Assembly (NCBI RefSeq): GCF_018678075.1 | Contig: NZ_JAHHIR010000035.1 | Coordinates: 62,001-126,000, forward strand | Reading direction: 5' to 3' | Length of the DNA stretch: 64,000 nucleotides | DNA from: Epibacterium ulvae | GTDB taxonomy: Bacteria > Pseudomonadota > Alphaproteobacteria > Rhodobacterales > Rhodobacteraceae | Part shown: piece by piece, positions 1-9,100 of the stretch | Numbering within the stretch: the stretch's first letter is position 1 | Layout of the letters: each line of letters opens with the position of its first letter | Position numbers and translations under genes: made by a program | The notes under the pieces: generated by a model | Database searches by the model: none | Seen by the model: only the letters and a program-made list of their open reading frames with translations | What the model was told of the DNA's origin: nothing

Positions 1-197
1 GTGGACTCCACCGCACAGCGAATACCATGCTCTTTGCGGCTTTTGTTCACCAGACGGCAGATTGCACCACCGGTTGGATAATAAACGCCGGTGACGCCAC
101 CGGTGCCGATCGAAATGAACTCATCTGCAGATGCAGATCCCGCAACAGCGAGAGAGGAGATTGCAGCAATCCCCGCCATTTTTACGATGTGTTTCAT
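1..197 (-). CDS. TAXI-family TRAP transporter substrate-binding protein (5' part only)
   Basis: Periplasmic solute-binding subunit of a TAXI-type TRAP transporter; only the first 65 codons lie in the window and the rest runs off the left edge. Translation from the ATG at 197, preceded by GGGAG at good spacing, gives a signal peptide of about 24 residues ending SASA. The mature N-terminus reads [19 protein letters not shown], the characteristic opening of TAXI proteins, followed by a Cys at the place where these proteins usually have one. The ligand cannot be told from this fragment. It is co-directional with the RpiR regulator just upstream (gap about 50 bp), so the two probably belong to one unit concerned with uptake and breakdown of the same compound. 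Confidence 0.85.
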   Translation of the reverse strand, partial: MKHIVKMAGIAAISSLAVAGSASADEFISIGTGGVTGVYYPTGGAICRLVNKSRKEHGIRCAVES

Positions 198-247
198 AGA
201 TTACTCCCATTTGATTTTTGGTCTTGGTTTTAGTGCTTTTGAAGATC

Positions 248-1114
248 TCAGTCGGTCCAGAACTCTCCGAGACGTCTGTTTTGACCTTCGACTTCGGAGA
301 TGCGGTTGGTGGCCGCTTCCCCTGTCTGCGCAACAACCATGGCCACCATGGTTTCCATCAGGGCAATGGTTGCGGCGTAGGATGAAAAAAACTGTGGGCT
401 GTCCGATGGAATAATAAAGGGGAAATTTGCGTATTGAATTGCAGGACAGGCGTGGCTGTCGGTGATCACGATCACCTGCGGTGCGGCTTTCTGGGCCATT
501 TCGGCAGCCAACACGGCACGCCGTGCATAGGGTGTCTTGGTGACGATCAGCAGCACATCTTCGGCGCCCAGTCCAGCCAACGCGCTGCCAAGCGATGCGC
601 CCATACGTCCGGCCAAGGTCCAATTGGATGCAAAATACTGCGCCAAATAGGCCATATATTCAACAATCCCGGTGGAGCTGAACGCACCAAACAGCACAAC
701 ATTGCGCGCGCTTTGCAGCGCATCAACCGCCGCTCCCAGCCGATTGGGTGAGATGCAGCCGGCCATTTCTGAGATATTGTTCATACAGGCCGACGAATGC
801 CGGTTGAGGATCGTGTCACTGTCCTGCGTCGCATCGCTCAACCGTTCGGCACGTTCCGCAAATGACGCACCCCGATCCCACAGGCCGTGGCGGCAGGCCT
901 CGCGCAGGTCTTCATAGACGTCAAACCCCAATGCGCGTGCAAGCCGCGAGAAAGCGGCTGGAGACACGCCGCTGCTGCTGGACACACTGCGTAAGGACCG
1001 GGTGGCAATATCCATCTGATTGGCCACCACAAAATCCGCCGCGGCGCGCAACGTCTGGCTGAGGTCGGTGTAACGTTCGGACACCACGTCTTCTATTCTT
1101 GTTTCGATATTCAA
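248..1114 (-). CDS. MurR/RpiR-family transcriptional regulator
   Basis: DNA-binding regulator of about 288 residues with the RpiR layout: an N-terminal helix-turn-helix (about residues 5-80, with SGVSPAAFSRLARALGF as the recognition part) and a C-terminal SIS sugar-phosphate-binding domain (about 120-250, beginning VVLFGAFSSTG). I prefer the TTG start at 1114 because AAGGGAGA lies just upstream; an ATG at 1144 in the same frame has no Shine-Dalgarno sequence. It is divergent from the BKACE/aminotransferase pair and precedes the TAXI binding protein, so it probably controls both sides. Rhodobacterales often use RpiR regulators for amino-acid-like or amino-sugar-like substrates. The effector is unknown. 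Confidence 0.85.
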   Translation of the reverse strand: MNIETRIEDVVSERYTDLSQTLRAAADFVVANQMDIATRSLRSVSSSSGVSPAAFSRLARALGFDVYEDLREACRHGLWDRGASFAERAERLSDATQDSDTILNRHSSACMNNISEMAGCISPNRLGAAVDALQSARNVVLFGAFSSTGIVEYMAYLAQYFASNWTLAGRMGASLGSALAGLGAEDVLLIVTKTPYARRAVLAAEMAQKAAPQVIVITDSHACPAIQYANFPFIIPSDSPQFFSSYAATIALMETMVAMVVAQTGEAATNRISEVEGQNRRLGEFWTD

Positions 1115-1255
1115 GGACGGTCTCCCTTGACACGATATTTTCATTCGTTTTAATCAAAGTCAACGATTGAAACACCTGTTTCAATCATCATAATTGTGGA
1201 AGGTGACTTTGCTGGCATATCCTGTGAAGCACCCGCGCCATGTGGGGGACGTGCG

Positions 1256-2104
1256 ATGCAAGTCGACATAGAGACAGACAAAATCACAGGCAGCGCGGCC
1301 ACCGTTTCAGTGCGCTGTAAATCTCCGCTCAAAATCACCGTGGCTCCCAATGGTGCGCGCCGTCAAAAACGCGACCATGTGGCTGTGCCGATCAATACAG
1401 CGGAGACAGCTCTGGCGGCCAAAGCCTGCGCAGCGGCCGGCGCGTATGAGCTGCATTTACATGTGCGCGATGAACTGGGCCGCCACTCCCTGTCCGTTAA
1501 CACTTACGAACAGACGATTGCGGCGATTTCGGCAATTGTGCCCGGGATCTCCATCCAGGTCACATCCGAGGCTGCCGGTCGTTTTGGCGTCACCGAACAA
1601 TTCGACCTGCTGCGGGAATTGCGCCCGCAAGCCGCCAGTATTTCCGTGCGCGAGATGTCGCGAGATCTCGATCTCGCCGCGCAGGTGTATGCCTTGTGCG
1701 ACAGTGTCGGGATCGACGTGCAGCACATTCTCTATGATCAAAGCGATCTGGAGCGGCTGCGAGGATTTTTGGCCGAAGGGATCCTTCCCCAAAGCATGCG
1801 CCGCGTGTTGATGGTGTTTGGCCGCTTTAGCGAACCACAGGAAGCAAACCCGGATGAGGTCGCGCCCTTTGTTACGGCCTTGGGCGATGACTTTCCCGAT
1901 TGGACCGTCTGCGCCTTTGGGCGGACCGAATTGGCAGTGGCTGAGATCGCAATTGAACTGGGCGGACACGTACGCGTGGGATTTGAAAACAACTTCTTTC
2001 GCCCAGATGGAGCCCCATTACGCGACAATGCCGAAAGCGTAGCGGCCGTTGTTGAACTGGCCCGCGCTGCAGGTAGGCCTTTGCTGAAAGAGCACTCCTC
2101 ATGA
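1256..2104 (+). CDS. BKACE-family beta-keto acid cleavage enzyme (DUF849)
   Basis: Member of the beta-keto acid cleavage enzyme family (formerly 3-keto-5-aminohexanoate cleavage protein). Zinc-dependent TIM-barrel enzymes of this family condense a beta-keto acid with acetyl-CoA to give acetoacetate and a new acyl-CoA. Visible are the N-terminal KITVAPNGARR segment, the zinc-binding LHLHVRD, and VRVGFENNFF near the end, where the family usually reads LEDN (Asn replaces Asp here). The ATG at 1256 is preceded by GGGGGA and gives 282 residues, slightly shorter than usual; a GTG 60 nt upstream lacks a ribosome site. The stop overlaps the aminotransferase start (ATGA). Substrates in this family vary widely, so lysine fermentation should not be assumed. 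Confidence 0.85.
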   Translation: MQVDIETDKITGSAATVSVRCKSPLKITVAPNGARRQKRDHVAVPINTAETALAAKACAAAGAYELHLHVRDELGRHSLSVNTYEQTIAAISAIVPGISIQVTSEAAGRFGVTEQFDLLRELRPQAASISVREMSRDLDLAAQVYALCDSVGIDVQHILYDQSDLERLRGFLAEGILPQSMRRVLMVFGRFSEPQEANPDEVAPFVTALGDDFPDWTVCAFGRTELAVAEIAIELGGHVRVGFENNFFRPDGAPLRDNAESVAAVVELARAAGRPLLKEHSS

Positions 2105-3423
2105 GCCATATTTTTCCACGCCACACCCGCAAGCCGCCCCCTGTTGCCGTGGGTGGAGACGGGGTGTTCTTGATTGGGCGCGACGGACGGCGGTATCTTG
2201 ATGGCTCGGGTGGGGCGGCGGTGTCCTGTTTGGGCCACTCAGACGCAAAGGTGACGCAAGCGTTGCATGCACAGCTGGATCAGCTCGCCTATGCGCATAC
2301 GGGGTTTTTCACCACAAATGTGGCAGAAGCTCTGGCGGATAAGCTGATTGCCCATGCGCCCAAAGGCCTGGACCGGGTCTATCTGGTGTCCGGCGGATCA
2401 GAAGCAATGGAAAGCGCGCTGAAACTGGCGCGTCAGTATTTTCTGGAAATTGGCCAACCAAACCGGCGGCACATCATCGCGCGACGCCAAAGCTATCATG
2501 GCAATACATTGGGAGCACTGGCCACGGGCGGCAATGCCTGGCGACGGGCCCAGTTTGACCCCATGCTGATTGAGACGCACCATATCGCGCCGTGCTACGC
2601 CTATCGCGGGCAGGAAGAGGGCGAAAGCGCTTTTGATTACGGCCAACGCACCGCCAATGAGCTTGAGGCAAAGATCCAGGAGCTCGGCGCGGAGAACGTC
2701 ATGGCCTTTGTGGCGGAACCCGTGGTGGGGGCGACGTCCGGTGCCGTGCCGCCGGTTGAGGGCTATTTTAAACGGGTGCGTGAGATCTGCGATACCCATG
2801 GTGTCTTGTTGATTCTGGACGAAGTCATGTGCGGAATGGGGCGCACCGGCACTTTGTTCGCCTGCGAGCAGGAGGGGATTGCCCCAGACATCTGCGCCAT
2901 CGCCAAAGGTCTAGGTGCAGGCTATCAGCCCATCGGCGCGATGCTCTGTTCCGCCCAGATTTATGCCGCCATCAAGGGCGGCAGCGGGTTCTTCCAGCAT
3001 GGTCACACCTATATGGGGCACCCGATGGCCGCGGCCGGCGCGCTGGCGGTTTTGGAGCGTTTGACGGATGATGGAATTGCTGCGCGGGTGAACCCGGTAG
3101 GCTCCCGTTTGCGCAGCGCTTTGGAGGCTGAATTTGGCCAGCATCCGCATATTGGCGACATCCGGGGGCGCGGCCTGTTTCTGGGGTTGGAGCTGGTGGA
3201 AGACCGCGCGACCAAAGCCCCCTTTGCCCCCGATCTTAAACTGGCTGAGAGGGTAAAGTCAGCGGCCTTTGAGGTCGGCTTGGCCTGTTACCCGATGGGC
3301 GGCACGATTGATGGTCAGCGCGGGGCCCATATCCTGTTGGCGCCGCCATTCATTATTGAAGACACCCACATTGACCTGATTGTAGAGACGCTCAAAGTGG
3401 CTCTGGCAAAGGTATTTCCATAA
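2101..3423 (+). CDS. Class III PLP-dependent aminotransferase
   Basis: Fold-type I, class III aminotransferase (440 residues) that moves amino groups from omega- or beta-amino donors to a keto acid. It shows the class III features: SGGSEAMESALKLARQYF in the large domain, the cofactor-binding LILDEVMCGMGRTG, and the PLP lysine in AIAKGLGAGYQPIG (about residue 270). Translational coupling to the BKACE gene by ATGA overlap argues that it makes the keto acid that BKACE then cleaves, a logic known for other BKACE operons. Alternatives are a beta-alanine:pyruvate or diamine transaminase; the specificity cannot be read from sequence alone. Confidence 0.88.
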   Translation: MSHIFPRHTRKPPPVAVGGDGVFLIGRDGRRYLDGSGGAAVSCLGHSDAKVTQALHAQLDQLAYAHTGFFTTNVAEALADKLIAHAPKGLDRVYLVSGGSEAMESALKLARQYFLEIGQPNRRHIIARRQSYHGNTLGALATGGNAWRRAQFDPMLIETHHIAPCYAYRGQEEGESAFDYGQRTANELEAKIQELGAENVMAFVAEPVVGATSGAVPPVEGYFKRVREICDTHGVLLILDEVMCGMGRTGTLFACEQEGIAPDICAIAKGLGAGYQPIGAMLCSAQIYAAIKGGSGFFQHGHTYMGHPMAAAGALAVLERLTDDGIAARVNPVGSRLRSALEAEFGQHPHIGDIRGRGLFLGLELVEDRATKAPFAPDLKLAERVKSAAFEVGLACYPMGGTIDGQRGAHILLAPPFIIEDTHIDLIVETLKVALAKVFP

Positions 3424-3541
3424 GCGATGCGCCCGGACAATCACCGGCTTTGGGCGTCATCGCCGCCCAAGGCATCAAAGGCCATGAAACAGCGGAAAAC
3501 TGTTCTGTTGCAGTGGCTTGCGATCTAACATCTGGGAAAAA

Positions 3542-3616
3542 TGGTAGCCCGTAGGGGAATCGAACCCCTCTTTCCAGGTTGAAAACCTGGCGTCCTAACC
3601 GATAGACGAACGGGCC
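3542..3616 (-). tRNA. tRNA-Glu (TTC)
   Basis: The minus strand folds into a full cloverleaf: acceptor GGCCCGT pairing with ACGGGCT, anticodon stem CCAGG/CCTGG with loop TTTTCAA (anticodon TTC, Glu), T-arm GGGGTTCGATTCCCC, discriminator A and an encoded CCA end. Length is 75 nt including CCA. It lies between the aminotransferase and recJ. Confidence 0.97.
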
Positions 3617-3710
3617 ATTCTTGGCGTGAGCGGGTATTTAGTTCCTAGTGCCGAAACCCGCAAGTGGAAAAATACGATTTTGTAAAATTTCTTATCCACA
3701 TGCGAAGGGC

Positions 3711-5450
3711 TTATGCAGGGGCCGCATCTTCCAGGCGCAGCTGCGGTGCCTGACGCCCGCCCCAGGTGTTGATTTCCAGCCGTCCGGCGCAGTGAAAACG
3801 GGCACCACCGTGGTCCAGCATCCGTTGGCCCAGCGGCGTGTCAAAGGCTCCGAAACAAATCGCATCCAGCTTTGCGCCCATGCCATCGGACAGGCTCAGT
3901 TTCAGATGGCTGTCGCCGACACGTTTGGCAAATTTGATCTCCACGTCCGGAAACGCATAGCGCGGGGCAGGGGCGCCAGCACCAAAAGGGCCGGCCTGTT
4001 CGATCTGTTCAATCAGATCCACCCGGGCGGCACCGGGCATCAAGATACCATCCACTTTCAGATCCTGTGGCCCCAGCGCGCCTGCACCCTGTTTATCCAA
4101 CAGCTCGGCCAGCCGTGCCATGGCAGGCTCCAACTGATAACGCGCAACGCTCAGACCTGCGGCCATTTTGTGTCCACCGCCTTTGATCAACAGCCCCTCG
4201 GCGGCAACTTTCTGGATCGAAGCCCCCAGATCAATGCCCGAGACAGAGCGCCCCGAGCCTTTACCCTCATCACCGTCCAAACCAATCACCACCGCAGGTC
4301 GTCCGGTGGCTTCTTTAAGACGGGAGGCGACGATGCCCACCACGCCCGGGTGCCAGCCTTCTCCAGCGGCCCAGACCAGGGGCGCGTCCAGCCCACGTTC
4401 CTCGGCCTGTTCCAACGCGGCTGCGCGCACAGCGCTTTCGATATCACGACGTTCGGTATTCAACTGGTCCAGACGCTCGGCCATTGCGGCGGCCTCATGT
4501 GGGTTGTCCGTGGCCAAAAGACGCGCGCCCAGATCTGCTTTGCCGATGCGCCCGCCGGCATTGACCCGTGGCCCCAGCAAGAACCCAAGGTGATAGGTCG
4601 ACGGCGCCGCATCCATCCGGCTGACATCGGCCAGCGCCACCAGCCCGGGGCGTTTGCGCGCGCCCATGACTTTCAATCCCTGCCGCACCAAGGCGCGGTT
4701 TGCGCCAATCAGTGGCGCCACATCTGCAACCGTCGCCAGGGCCACCAGATCCAGAAGGCTCATCAAATCGGGGCCTTTCAGCCCGGCCGCGCGCATTTGG
4801 CGACCGGTTTCCACCAGCATCAAAAACACCACGCCCGCCGCACAGAAATAGCCGAGATCACCGCTTTCATCCTGTCGGTTCGGATTCACCACGGCCACGC
4901 AATCGGGCAGGGTTTCACTGCCCAGGTGGTGGTCCAGAACAATCACATCCGCACCTTTGGCGGCGGCGATGGGCTCATGGCTCAGCGTGCCGCAATCGAC
5001 GCAGATGATCAGATCATGGGCCGCGGCCAGCTCTTGCATGGCGGGCACATTGGGGCCGTAGCCTTCGTCGATGCGATCGGGAATATAAAGCGTCGCCTGC
5101 AGGCCCATATCGCGCAGCCACACCAACAAAAGCGCCGCCGACGCGCCGCCATCAACGTCATAGTCAGCAAAGACCGCAATCCGTTCGCGCCGCTGCACCG
5201 CCTGCAAAAACCGTGCGGCCGCAACCTGCATATCTTTCATCTCAAGCGGGTCGGGCAGCAGCTCTTTCAGCTTAGGCTCCAAAAAACCGGTGGCCTCCAT
5301 TGCAGGCACACCGCGTCTGGCGAGCACCTGACAGACCGCAGCAGGCAACGCGCTTTGCTGGGTCATCATTTCGGCTGCACGTTGCACATCCACCCCAGGT
5401 CCAACCCAACTGCGCCCGGTCAGGGATGTCTCAACGCCCAGAAAGCTCAT
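3711..5450 (-). CDS. recJ: Single-stranded-DNA-specific exonuclease RecJ
   Basis: Cytoplasmic 5'-3' exonuclease on single-stranded DNA used in recombination and repair. The 579-residue protein has the DHH phosphoesterase motifs: FADYDVDGGASAA at about 94-106 (metal-binding Asp residues), DCGTLSHEP at 152-160 and VLDHH at 171-175. The DHHA1 signature GGHKMAAG is followed by the C-terminal OB-like domain. ATG at 5450 follows AAAGGT. The gene is downstream of glpX and hom on the same strand, an order common in Rhodobacterales. A 607-codon open frame on the opposite strand is an artefact of codon bias. Confidence 0.96.
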   Translation of the reverse strand: MSFLGVETSLTGRSWVGPGVDVQRAAEMMTQQSALPAAVCQVLARRGVPAMEATGFLEPKLKELLPDPLEMKDMQVAAARFLQAVQRRERIAVFADYDVDGGASAALLLVWLRDMGLQATLYIPDRIDEGYGPNVPAMQELAAAHDLIICVDCGTLSHEPIAAAKGADVIVLDHHLGSETLPDCVAVVNPNRQDESGDLGYFCAAGVVFLMLVETGRQMRAAGLKGPDLMSLLDLVALATVADVAPLIGANRALVRQGLKVMGARKRPGLVALADVSRMDAAPSTYHLGFLLGPRVNAGGRIGKADLGARLLATDNPHEAAAMAERLDQLNTERRDIESAVRAAALEQAEERGLDAPLVWAAGEGWHPGVVGIVASRLKEATGRPAVVIGLDGDEGKGSGRSVSGIDLGASIQKVAAEGLLIKGGGHKMAAGLSVARYQLEPAMARLAELLDKQGAGALGPQDLKVDGILMPGAARVDLIEQIEQAGPFGAGAPAPRYAFPDVEIKFAKRVGDSHLKLSLSDGMGAKLDAICFGAFDTPLGQRMLDHGGARFHCAGRLEINTWGGRQAPQLRLEDAAPA

Positions 5451-5558
5451 GATCTACCTTTCGATTATTAAAAGGCCGGATCCTCACGGAGCCCGACCCT
5501 TTCATCTTTTTATAAATACTTAAATTCCGCCGGTCGCTGCAAGCGCTGAGAGTTGCAA

Positions 5559-6533
5559 TTATTGATGCGAGGCCAGCGGGGTGCGGTAGGTCATGCGCCG
5601 AACCGATCCGGTCTTGGAGCGCATTAACAGCGTCGTCGTCTCCACCCAACCCGGTGAGCGTTTCAACGGCGGTAGAAGCGATCCGCCCGTCACGCCGGTC
5701 GCGGCAAAAATCACATCCTGGGTCACCATCTCATCGCCTGTGTAGATCCGGTGCAAATCGGTGATGCCAGCCTTGGCCGCGCGGTTTTTCTCGTCCTCGT
5801 TGCGGAACAGCAGTCGGCCAAAAATCTGACCTCCCATGCACTTCAGCGCTGCGGCGGCCAGAACCCCCTCGGGCGCGCCGCCTTGGCCCATATACATGTC
5901 GATGCCGGTCAGCTCAGCTTCGGCGCAATGCATCACCCCGGCAACGTCGCCATCGGTGATCAGGCGGATCGCGGCCCCGGTTTCGCGCACATCTGCGATC
6001 ATGCGCTCATGACGAGTGCGTTCCAGAATGCACACGGTGATATCGGACGGTGCGCATCCCTTGGCTTTGGCCAGGGCCTCGACGCGTTCGCGCGGTGACA
6101 TATCCAGCGAAACCACGCCGTCCGGGTAGCCCGAACCGATTGCCAGCTTATCCATGTAAGTATCAGGCGCATGCAACATCGACCCCCGCGGCCCCATGGC
6201 GATCACGGTCAGCGCGTTTGGCATATCCTTGGCAGTGAGCGTGGTGCCTTCCAGCGGATCGAGCGCAATGTCGACGCCAGGTCCGTTACCCGTGCCGACT
6301 TCTTCCCCGATATACAACATCGGCGCTTCATCGCGTTCGCCTTCGCCGATGACCACCACGCCGGCAATGTCCAAAAGGTTCAGCTGTTCGCGCATCGCAT
6401 TCACTGCGGCCTGGTCTGCGGCCTTCTCATCGCCGCGCCCAATCAGCGAGGCAGATGCAAGGGCCGCCTGTTCCGCAACGCGGGCCAAGCCTAAGGACAA
6501 CATGCGATCGTGGAACTCAGGAATGGATGACAT
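5559..6533 (-). CDS. glpX: Class II fructose-1,6-bisphosphatase
   Basis: GlpX-type fructose-1,6-bisphosphatase (324 residues), which hydrolyses fructose 1,6-bisphosphate to fructose 6-phosphate in gluconeogenesis. Family motifs are visible: VVIGEGERDEAPML at about 60-73, EEVGTG, and the metal/phosphate-binding IALDPLEGTTL at 89-99, then GGAPEGVLAAAALKCMGGQ. ATG at 6533 follows AAGGA. It lies between hom and recJ on the same strand. In organisms with a Calvin cycle, GlpX homologues may also act on sedoheptulose bisphosphate; nothing here points to that. Confidence 0.95.
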   Translation of the reverse strand: MSSIPEFHDRMLSLGLARVAEQAALASASLIGRGDEKAADQAAVNAMREQLNLLDIAGVVVIGEGERDEAPMLYIGEEVGTGNGPGVDIALDPLEGTTLTAKDMPNALTVIAMGPRGSMLHAPDTYMDKLAIGSGYPDGVVSLDMSPRERVEALAKAKGCAPSDITVCILERTRHERMIADVRETGAAIRLITDGDVAGVMHCAEAELTGIDMYMGQGGAPEGVLAAAALKCMGGQIFGRLLFRNEDEKNRAAKAGITDLHRIYTGDEMVTQDVIFAATGVTGGSLLPPLKRSPGWVETTTLLMRSKTGSVRRMTYRTPLASHQ

Positions 6534-6698
6534 AACGATATCCTTGCTTGAAAACCCTCATACCCGTCTAACGCAGCAGGCGGTGTTCCGGCAAGTGTCC
6601 CGTCTTTGGGGGCAATGCACGCCGCCGTTTTATGCACGCTTCAGCGGGAGGCGCGCAAACTCAGTTTGCCCGGGATAAAACAGGTTTCGTGCGTTCAA

Positions 6699-7985
6699 TC
6701 ACACGGTTTCGATGCGCAAGGCGACCGGCGCGATTGAGACTACATCGACCTTTTCCAACTCGGCCAGGGCCTGATCAATGCTGGCACGGCTGGTCTTATG
6801 GGTGACAAACAGAACCGGAGCGGCGGCGTCGGCATGGCCGTTTTGGCGCATGCGGTCGATGGAGATGCCGCAGTCGCCCATCACGGCGGTGACCTTGGCC
6901 AAGGCGCCGGGTTTGTCCTGCAGGGCCATGCGCAGGTAGAACGGCGCGGGCAGTTCGGCCTGTGCGGCTGGCGCGTCTTGCAAGGTCGATGCCGCCTGAC
7001 CAAAGGTCGGCAGACGGAAGCCACGGGCAATGTCGCAGATATCGCCCAGAACCGCGCTTGCGGTTGGACCTTCGCCGGCACCGGGGCCACGCAGCACAAT
7101 CTGCTCCACCGCGTCGCCTTCGATGACAACCATATTGGTGCCGCCTTCCAGCTGACCCAGTGGCGAGTTCGCGGGCACCAGACAGGGGGTCATCCGCTGT
7201 TCCAGACCACGGCCGGTGCGCTGCGCCACGCCCAGCAATTTGATGCGATAGCCCATATCGGCCGCTGCATTGATATCTTCGGGTGAGATCCGCTGGATGC
7301 CTTCCAGCTGCACATCTTCAAAGGCAGGTTTGGTGCCAAATGCGATCGAAGCCAGGATCGCCAACTTGTGACCTGCATCAATGCCGCCCACATCCAGATT
7401 TGGATCCGCCTCAAGGTAGCCGAGGCGCCCGCATTCCTCGAACAGGGCGTTGTAGCCCTGGCCGGTGGCCTCCATCTGGGTGAGGATATAGTTGCAGGTG
7501 CCGTTCATCACGCCCATCACGCGGGTGATCTCATTTCCGGCCAGACCTTCGGTCAGGGATTTGATCACCGGGATACCGCCGGCGACGCCCGCTTCAAAAC
7601 GGATCACACGGCCCAATTCCTCGGCCTGTTCGGCCAGTGCCTGACCATGGATGGCCAGCAACGCCTTGTTGGCGGTGACCACGTCCTTGCCGGTTGCAAG
7701 GGCTGTCTCAATGGCGTCTTTTGCTGGGCCTTCATGGCCGCCCATCAGCTCGACCAGCACATCCACATCATCGCGTTTGGCGAGTGCGACCGGGTCGGTT
7801 TCCCAAGCATAATCCGCCAGCGACACGCCGCGATCTTTGCTGGCGTCACGGGCAGAGATGGCCGTGATGACAATGGGGCGCCCCGTGCGGGCTTCCAATT
7901 GTGCGGCGTGGCGGCGAATGATTTTCACAACGCCGATGCCGACGGTTCCCAAACCTGCGATTCCAAGGCGAAGCGGCTCAGTCAT
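6699..7985 (-). CDS. hom: Homoserine dehydrogenase
   Basis: NAD(P)-dependent reduction of aspartate semialdehyde to homoserine, the branch point to threonine and methionine. The 428-residue protein has the Rossmann loop GIAGLGTVGIG (8-18), the substrate-binding GVMNGTCNYILTQM and ADPNLDVGGIDAGHK segments, and a C-terminal ACT domain (about 350-425, starting LRMALQDKPGALAKV) that in this family mediates threonine feedback. The start is the ATG at 7985 after AAGGGA; an in-frame upstream extension to 8060 lacks both conservation and a ribosome site. It is followed on the same strand by glpX and recJ. Confidence 0.96.
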   Translation of the reverse strand: MTEPLRLGIAGLGTVGIGVVKIIRRHAAQLEARTGRPIVITAISARDASKDRGVSLADYAWETDPVALAKRDDVDVLVELMGGHEGPAKDAIETALATGKDVVTANKALLAIHGQALAEQAEELGRVIRFEAGVAGGIPVIKSLTEGLAGNEITRVMGVMNGTCNYILTQMEATGQGYNALFEECGRLGYLEADPNLDVGGIDAGHKLAILASIAFGTKPAFEDVQLEGIQRISPEDINAAADMGYRIKLLGVAQRTGRGLEQRMTPCLVPANSPLGQLEGGTNMVVIEGDAVEQIVLRGPGAGEGPTASAVLGDICDIARGFRLPTFGQAASTLQDAPAAQAELPAPFYLRMALQDKPGALAKVTAVMGDCGISIDRMRQNGHADAAAPVLFVTHKTSRASIDQALAELEKVDVVSIAPVALRIETV

Positions 7986-8102
7986 TATCGGAAGTCCCTT
8001 TTGGTCATCGTTCAAACCCCCGCATATCGGGTTCGACGCATGGGTGCAATGTGGGGACAATCACAGAATGGAGTAAATGCGCAGCTAAGGCGAAATCGCC
8101 CC

Positions 8103-8366
8103 TTAGATGTTGGTATTATTAAGCGCCGCCGCGCGCGCCTTGAGCCGGGCTGCGCGTGCTTTCAACTCAGCGTCCAGGTCCGCGCCTTCTTCGGCAGGCA
8201 CCGTTTGCGGCGGCAGGGCATCGCCCAGCGGGATCAGCGTCGGATAGGCCGCACCGCGCAGGTCCGGGGTCAGCCGGTCCTCAAGCTCTGGCACCCGCGA
8301 ACAGCCCATGACCCCGGCGCACATAACAAGGCTGAGCATCAAGGCAGGCAGGGCAGGGCGCAGCAT
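8103..8366 (-). CDS. Small predicted lipoprotein
   Basis: An 87-residue protein with a lipoprotein signal: hydrophobic stretch LPALMLSLVMCAGVMGC, where the last Cys is the probable lipidation site. The mature part is short, acidic then Ala/Arg/Lys-rich, and ends in a predicted helix (DLDAELKARAARLKARAAAL). ATG at 8366 follows AAAGGA. It lies 117 bp upstream of hom on the same strand and is divergent from the TetR regulator. Proteins of this kind sit next to hom in other Rhodobacterales, but I know no function. Probably anchored in the outer membrane or periplasmic face. Confidence 0.75.
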   Translation of the reverse strand: MLRPALPALMLSLVMCAGVMGCSRVPELEDRLTPDLRGAAYPTLIPLGDALPPQTVPAEEGADLDAELKARAARLKARAAALNNTNI

Positions 8367-8472
8367 ATTGGGGATCCTTTGTCGCAATTGCCCTTGTGAA
8401 CCATATTTGCAGGGAGCCTGGCAAGAGAGGGTTTTTATTGAACATCTGTTCTTAAACCCTATGATCTGCGCC

Positions 8473-9078
8473 ATGGCACGTACCCAAGGTTCCCATTCCG
8501 ACGTCACCGGACCCAAGATCCAGCGCACCGCCTTGCGGCTGTTTGCGCAACACGGGTTTGCGGCTGTCTCCATGCGGCAAATCGCCAAAGAGGTCGGCGT
8601 GCAGGCCGGCGCTTTGTACAACTACATTCCCGACAAGCAAAGCCTGCTGGTCTCCTTGATGCAAACCCATATGGAGGAAGTGCTGGCCGCCTGGCATAAC
8701 CGGTGCGCAAATCTGCAGGGGCAAGATAGTCTGGCGCGGCTGGAGGCCTTTACCCGGTTTCACATCCTCTATCATATGGAACGCCCGGACGCGGTCTTTA
8801 TCGCCTATATGGAGCTGCGCAATCTGACGGATGAAAACTTCGCTCGGATCGAGGCCCTGCGCGGCACCTATGAGGATGAGCTGCGCGCGATCTTGCAAGA
8901 CGGGGTGACCGAAGGGCAGTTCAACATCAGCGATGCCAAGATCACCACGCTGGCGGTGATCGGCATGTTGAACGGGGTGATGACCTGGTATCGCAGCGGC
9001 GGGCGTCTGTCGTTAGAAGAGGTCGAGACGATCTATTGGGATATGGTGCGCAAATCCGTCAGCCCGGATCTGGGCTGA
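8473..9078 (+). CDS. TetR/AcrR-family transcriptional regulator
   Basis: A 201-residue one-component repressor. The N-terminal helix-turn-helix covers about residues 10-60 (RTALRLFAQHGFAAVSMRQI, then AKEVGVQAGALYNYIPDKQSLL). The remaining helices form the ligand pocket and dimer face, with no recognisable ligand signature. The start is uncertain between the ATGs at 8461 and 8473; neither has a strong ribosome site, and the second gives the usual TetR leader. It is divergent from the small lipoprotein gene and convergent with ppk2. In this order, TetR proteins with similar cores control acyl-CoA metabolism, but nothing nearby supports that here. Confidence 0.85.
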   Translation: MARTQGSHSDVTGPKIQRTALRLFAQHGFAAVSMRQIAKEVGVQAGALYNYIPDKQSLLVSLMQTHMEEVLAAWHNRCANLQGQDSLARLEAFTRFHILYHMERPDAVFIAYMELRNLTDENFARIEALRGTYEDELRAILQDGVTEGQFNISDAKITTLAVIGMLNGVMTWYRSGGRLSLEEVETIYWDMVRKSVSPDLG

Positions 9079-9100
9079 CGTGACAGGCGGGGTCTGTCGC

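Noticed and set aside
3648-5471. 607-codon frame on the plus strand
   Set aside because: It lies antisense to recJ, whose domain motifs are complete; a long shadow caused by codon bias.
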